NCBI GenBank assembly: GCA_045587445.1
Contig: JAZNCH010000049.1
Location: 1-34,984 of the forward strand
DNA from: RGIG1995 sp045587445
Lineage (GTDB): Bacteria; Bacillota; Clostridia; Oscillospirales; CAG-272
DNA length: 34,984 nucleotides
Direction of reading: 5' to 3'
Below the pieces are notes generated by a model. The model worked only from the letters and a program-made list of their open reading frames with translations, did not search any database and was not told the DNA's origin. The stretch's first letter is position 1; the number at the start of each line of letters is the position of its first letter. The translations under genes were made by a program, and so were the position numbers. Of the stretch, positions 32,160 to 34,984 are shown in pieces.

Positions 32160-33238
32160 GTTGTTTTGGATGAACTCCCCTTATCGCTTTCAAAAAAAAG
32201 AGTTTTAAAAACGATAACCAACACCGGAAAAGATATAAGACCTATAAAACCGCACAGCTCAAGACCGATATACATAGAGAAAAGAGTCATTAACGGGTGA
32301 AGCCCTATGCTTTTTCCGATAATTTTCGGACCGAGTATTTCGCGCACAACACTAACCACCGCAAAAATAATAAATAATCCAAAGCCTTGATAATATCCCC
32401 CGGAGAGAATTTTCACAAGCCCCCAAGGAACAAGAACAGTCCCAACCCCAATAATAGGCAAAATATCTACCACAGCTATAATTAAAGCAAGAGTAAAAGC
32501 ATATTCCGTTTTTAGTATCAAAAAACCGGCGTAAAGCTGCAGAAAAGTTATACCTATAGTTAAAAGGTATCCCTTTAATACCCGTAAAGCCGCTTGTTTC
32601 AGCTTTACGCGGACATGTGAAATATTATATTTAGTTTTATCGGAAAATCTCGAAAAAATATACGAATTAATTTCTTCATAGTCGGCACAGAAGTAATAGG
32701 ATGCCATTATAAGAACAAGAGAAACGAAAAGAAGATTGGGCAATACTGTTATAACCTTTGTAAGCATTTCGGGAACGTTTGCCGAGGCATCTGTAAGAAT
32801 ATTCTTTGCAACGTTTCCGAAGCTATTCAGCATTTCTTCTTCACTGCCAAAAGTTTTTAGAAACGGAATTTTATCTAATACAGTATTTACATATTTTAAA
32901 ATATCACTTATCCACAGTTCAGAATTTTTGTTTACGTATTGCACGATTCCCTGAAATTCAAAAATCAGCTTATCAATGACAAAAAACAAAAAAGCACCAA
33001 TAAGCAAAAGCAAAAGAACGACAAGGAAAATACTGAGAATCTTTTTGGAAATCCCCGTTCTCTTGTGCAAAATTTCTGCAAGAGGGCGAATACACAAAGC
33101 TACGCACCAAGCCACGATAAAGGGTAAAAAAAGCTTCAGCAGATATTTAAAAAACACAAAAACAAAAACAGCTCCGATAAAGAAATAAAAAGAAAAAACA
33201 AGTATTTTTTTATATTTTTCTTTAGGTAAAAAATCCAT
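32156..33238 (-). CDS. AI-2E family permease, YtvI-like
   Basis: About 360 residues with seven or eight membrane helices. The family core includes FVAWCVALCIRPLAEIL-type and the conserved DILPIIGVG...PWG and GPKIIGKSIGLHPL sequences. Within the AI-2E exporter superfamily it resembles the sporulation protein YtvI. A longer frame exists to 33286, but the ATG at 33238 (MDFLPKEKYKK) has the G-rich GGGGG ribosome binding site upstream. Substrate unknown. Confidence 0.87.
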   Translation of the reverse strand: MDFLPKEKYKKILVFSFYFFIGAVFVFVFFKYLLKLFLPFIVAWCVALCIRPLAEILHKRTGISKKILSIFLVVLLLLLIGAFLFFVIDKLIFEFQGIVQYVNKNSELWISDILKYVNTVLDKIPFLKTFGSEEEMLNSFGNVAKNILTDASANVPEMLTKVITVLPNLLFVSLVLIMASYYFCADYEEINSYIFSRFSDKTKYNISHVRVKLKQAALRVLKGYLLTIGITFLQLYAGFLILKTEYAFTLALIIAVVDILPIIGVGTVLVPWGLVKILSGGYYQGFGLFIIFAVVSVVREILGPKIIGKSIGLHPLMTLFSMYIGLELCGFIGLISFPVLVIVFKTLFFESDKGSSSKTT

Positions 33239-33351
33239 AGAAAAAGCCCCCTTTTTTATATTATATAAAGAAGAGGGGATTTCCATTCAAAAAAATTATT
33301 TAATACTTGAAGCAAGATATTTTAAAATGCTTATTTGCAATAAAACATTTA

Positions 33352-34737
33352 TTAAGTTTGTTGGCTTTCTCTGTTTTCACCCGCTACTATAGCATTGTAG
33401 ACTTCGGATAAAAGATTCCACGTTGTTGAAGTTACTACCCCGGTTTCTTTTATCTGAAAAAGCCGTTGAAATGCCTTAACTGCATTTTCGGTTTGCTCGT
33501 CAAACTCCCCATTTAAAGATAATTCGGGAAACCCAGGGTAGTTTTTAGCCACTTTATCAAGATATTTCTGTAAATATCTCACATCTCCCCCCACACTTCC
33601 CAAAACCAATATATTCCCGCCGTAGGGAATTGCAGTTTCGGAAAATGCACTGGGCGGAAGGGCTGAATACAGCCCGTAATAGACATCAAGCAACACCCGC
33701 CACAACGGTTCTGTTACTACACCATCGGGCTCAAAACCGAACAATTCTTGAAATGCGACTACCGCTTGATAGGTTTTTTCGCCAAACACCCCCACAATTT
33801 GTAAAGGAGGTATACTCGGCTCAAAGGCAGAAATAAAAAGCAGATAATACTGCAATAATTTTACTTGGTTCCCGACATCGCCGTACTTGAGTTCTGTTCT
33901 GAGTTCAGTCGGGATGTCAGAAAACTCCCCCATTTGAAGCACCAAATAATTTAACCTGTAAATAGTATCAAGCACGTAAAGAAGCTTGTAATACGTATTT
34001 TTTTCAACGTTTCCCGTAATGGGAAGGTCAAATGTTCTTTGAAATTCTGAAACCGACAAAGCCGTTTCCTCACCGTATACACCGTTAGCAGTTTCGATAT
34101 AGGGTATTCCCTCATAGTTTGCAGAAATTCTGTTTAGAGCAATTTGCAACCCGCTTACGTCGGGTCCCGCTTGACCTTGGTACATAGGATAATCAAAGAG
34201 AAAAGAATTTTGAAGTCCTCTTACTGTGGCATTTCTTACGATACCGAATTCACGCCCGAAATAATATTCAAGTATTTCTTCGCAAGTTCTACCGTTTTCA
34301 GCCATAGCTATGCTTCCCTCTACCGAAATACCCCGACACCGTACACCGTCATAGCATATTTCTGCATTGATAGGCCAAATACCGAAATCACCTGCAATAT
34401 ATTCATTAAAAATTCTGTCAGCAATTTCATTAACATTAAAAAAGACCGTGCCGTTATATTCGAATGCCAAATCAGTATTTGGATCATCGGTTATATCAAA
34501 CCCGTAACCCATTTTTCTATACTGCCTTTCCGTTATTCTATAAAGTGCCCTGCTTATTTGAGCATACATGATAGCGCAAAGTGCCTCTTCGGGAATATCG
34601 GGAGAGAGTGTAGTTGAAGCGACTGATTTTATGTAATCGGGAAAAGATATCGTAACGTTTTCCGCAATATCGTCTGCCCCACCCAAATGTACCGTTATAT
34701 AGGCAGGTATTTCGGGCAATCCATATTCACTGTTCAT
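33352..34737 (-). CDS. Spore-type peptidoglycan-binding protein with SpoIID-like N-terminal part
   Basis: 461 residues. The N-terminal part (about 1-180) resembles the region of SpoIID-like proteins found ahead of peptidoglycan-binding domains in Clostridia (...FPDYIKSVASTTLSPDIPEEALCAIMYAQ). It is followed by three PG_binding_1 repeats at about 190-250, 290-350 and 385-450, each with the D/G-VxxLQxxL ... GxxGxxTxxAVxxFQ pattern. No signal peptide is seen. It probably binds cell wall/cortex; enzyme activity is not evident. Start overlaps the upstream gene by 11 bases. Confidence 0.85.
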   Translation of the reverse strand: MNSEYGLPEIPAYITVHLGGADDIAENVTISFPDYIKSVASTTLSPDIPEEALCAIMYAQISRALYRITERQYRKMGYGFDITDDPNTDLAFEYNGTVFFNVNEIADRIFNEYIAGDFGIWPINAEICYDGVRCRGISVEGSIAMAENGRTCEEILEYYFGREFGIVRNATVRGLQNSFLFDYPMYQGQAGPDVSGLQIALNRISANYEGIPYIETANGVYGEETALSVSEFQRTFDLPITGNVEKNTYYKLLYVLDTIYRLNYLVLQMGEFSDIPTELRTELKYGDVGNQVKLLQYYLLFISAFEPSIPPLQIVGVFGEKTYQAVVAFQELFGFEPDGVVTEPLWRVLLDVYYGLYSALPPSAFSETAIPYGGNILVLGSVGGDVRYLQKYLDKVAKNYPGFPELSLNGEFDEQTENAVKAFQRLFQIKETGVVTSTTWNLLSEVYNAIVAGENRESQQT

Positions 34738-34984
34738 TATACGCCTCCTTCATAGCCGGCGGAATGGGAAACATATTTACGTTTTGTAACGTTAAAATAT
34801 CCTTTACTATAGGAATATACTCGTATTCTGCCTCAACAAAACCGCTTGCGAAAACCTTAATACTGTAGTCGTCGCCCTCATTTAACGGAATAGGCTCTGT
34901 TTTTCCGCTTATATCTGTTAGATATTCATACAGCATTTCCCCATTTTTACTTATAACTATTCTGCTGTTTGCAACAGGTGATGC
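34727..34984 (-). CDS. Partial protein with carboxypeptidase-regulatory-like fold, upstream of the PG-binding protein
   Basis: The frame is open to the right window edge, and only the last 85 or so residues are present: ISKNGEMLYEYLTDISGKTEPIPLNE... to PPAMKEAYNEQ. The short beta-rich pattern (SKNGxxLYEYxTDxxGxT, then SIKVxASGFVEAEYEYIPIVKDIxTLQNVNMFP) resembles small beta-sandwich regulatory-type domains that accompany clostridial PG-binding proteins. It overlaps the next start by 11 bases. Confidence 0.6.
   Translation of the reverse strand, partial: ASPVANSRIVISKNGEMLYEYLTDISGKTEPIPLNEGDDYSIKVFASGFVEAEYEYIPIVKDILTLQNVNMFPIPPAMKEAYNEQ

Noticed and set aside
32095..32160. Riboswitch (SAM or cobalamin) in front of metF
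   Set aside because: The leader is only 62 bases and partly occupied by the promoter, too short for either class.
1..34984. CRISPR array or prophage
   Set aside because: No regularly spaced repeats and no capsid, terminase or tail genes were seen.

Overview
This window looks like chromosomal DNA of a low-to-moderate GC member of the Clostridia (Bacillota), probably a spore-forming, gut-type Oscillospiraceae/Ruminococcaceae-like species. The basis is the ctsR-mcsA-mcsB-clpC operon with CtsR boxes, a DUF1385/YqhQ-prmC pair, a YtvI-like permease, peptidoglycan-binding genes, strong AGGAGG ribosome binding sites and classical TTGACA/TATAAT promoters. All product names come from reading the protein sequences; no search was run.

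Layout. (1) 1-3100 is a variable stretch. It holds the tail of a membrane transporter, a solo IS200-type transposase element bounded by hairpins, a pair of nearly identical palindromic repeats, a divergent XRE regulator and DUF4352 lipoprotein pair with operator-like repeats between them, a gene remnant and a Cys-rich zf-like protein. (2) 3100-17200 is core genome: ddl and a flavin reductase; the minus-strand operon yqhQ-prmC-prsA-like-rsgA; recA-recX-rimO-pgsA; and the minus-strand heat-shock operon ctsR-mcsA-mcsB-clpC, whose promoter is flanked by two CtsR operators. (3) tRNA-Leu(UAG) sits at 17428-17511. (4) About 17580-26600 is an accessory island, visibly AT-richer than its surroundings. 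It contains a 53-residue membrane peptide; a tight three-gene minus-strand cluster fic - two-TM protein - 1218-residue SIR2 protein; and a divergent plus-strand cluster of an AraC regulator, a solo helical-repeat protein and a lipoprotein cut off by the 3' part of a large serine recombinase. (5) 26600-34984 returns to core-like genes: a bacterial PH-domain membrane protein, an MBL-fold hydrolase, a methionine/one-carbon operon (metF - MetH activation domain - truncated metH), a YtvI-like permease and a peptidoglycan-binding pair running off the right edge.

The most interesting locus is the fic-TM-SIR2 cluster at 17885-23089. It combines a Fic AMP-transferase with an intact catalytic motif and an inhibitory helix, a small membrane protein, and a very large protein with an N-terminal SIR2 NAD-binding domain followed by about 900 helical residues, like the defence-associated sirtuins. 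The three genes are 21-27 bases apart and share one recognisable promoter, which is overlaid by two inverted repeats with the same CTGCATAT-type core. A defence (NAD-depleting) role is inferred, and the Fic partnership may be new. Secondary points are the XRE/DUF4352 operator layout, dispersed palindromes, the lipoprotein-recombinase scar and the split MetH.
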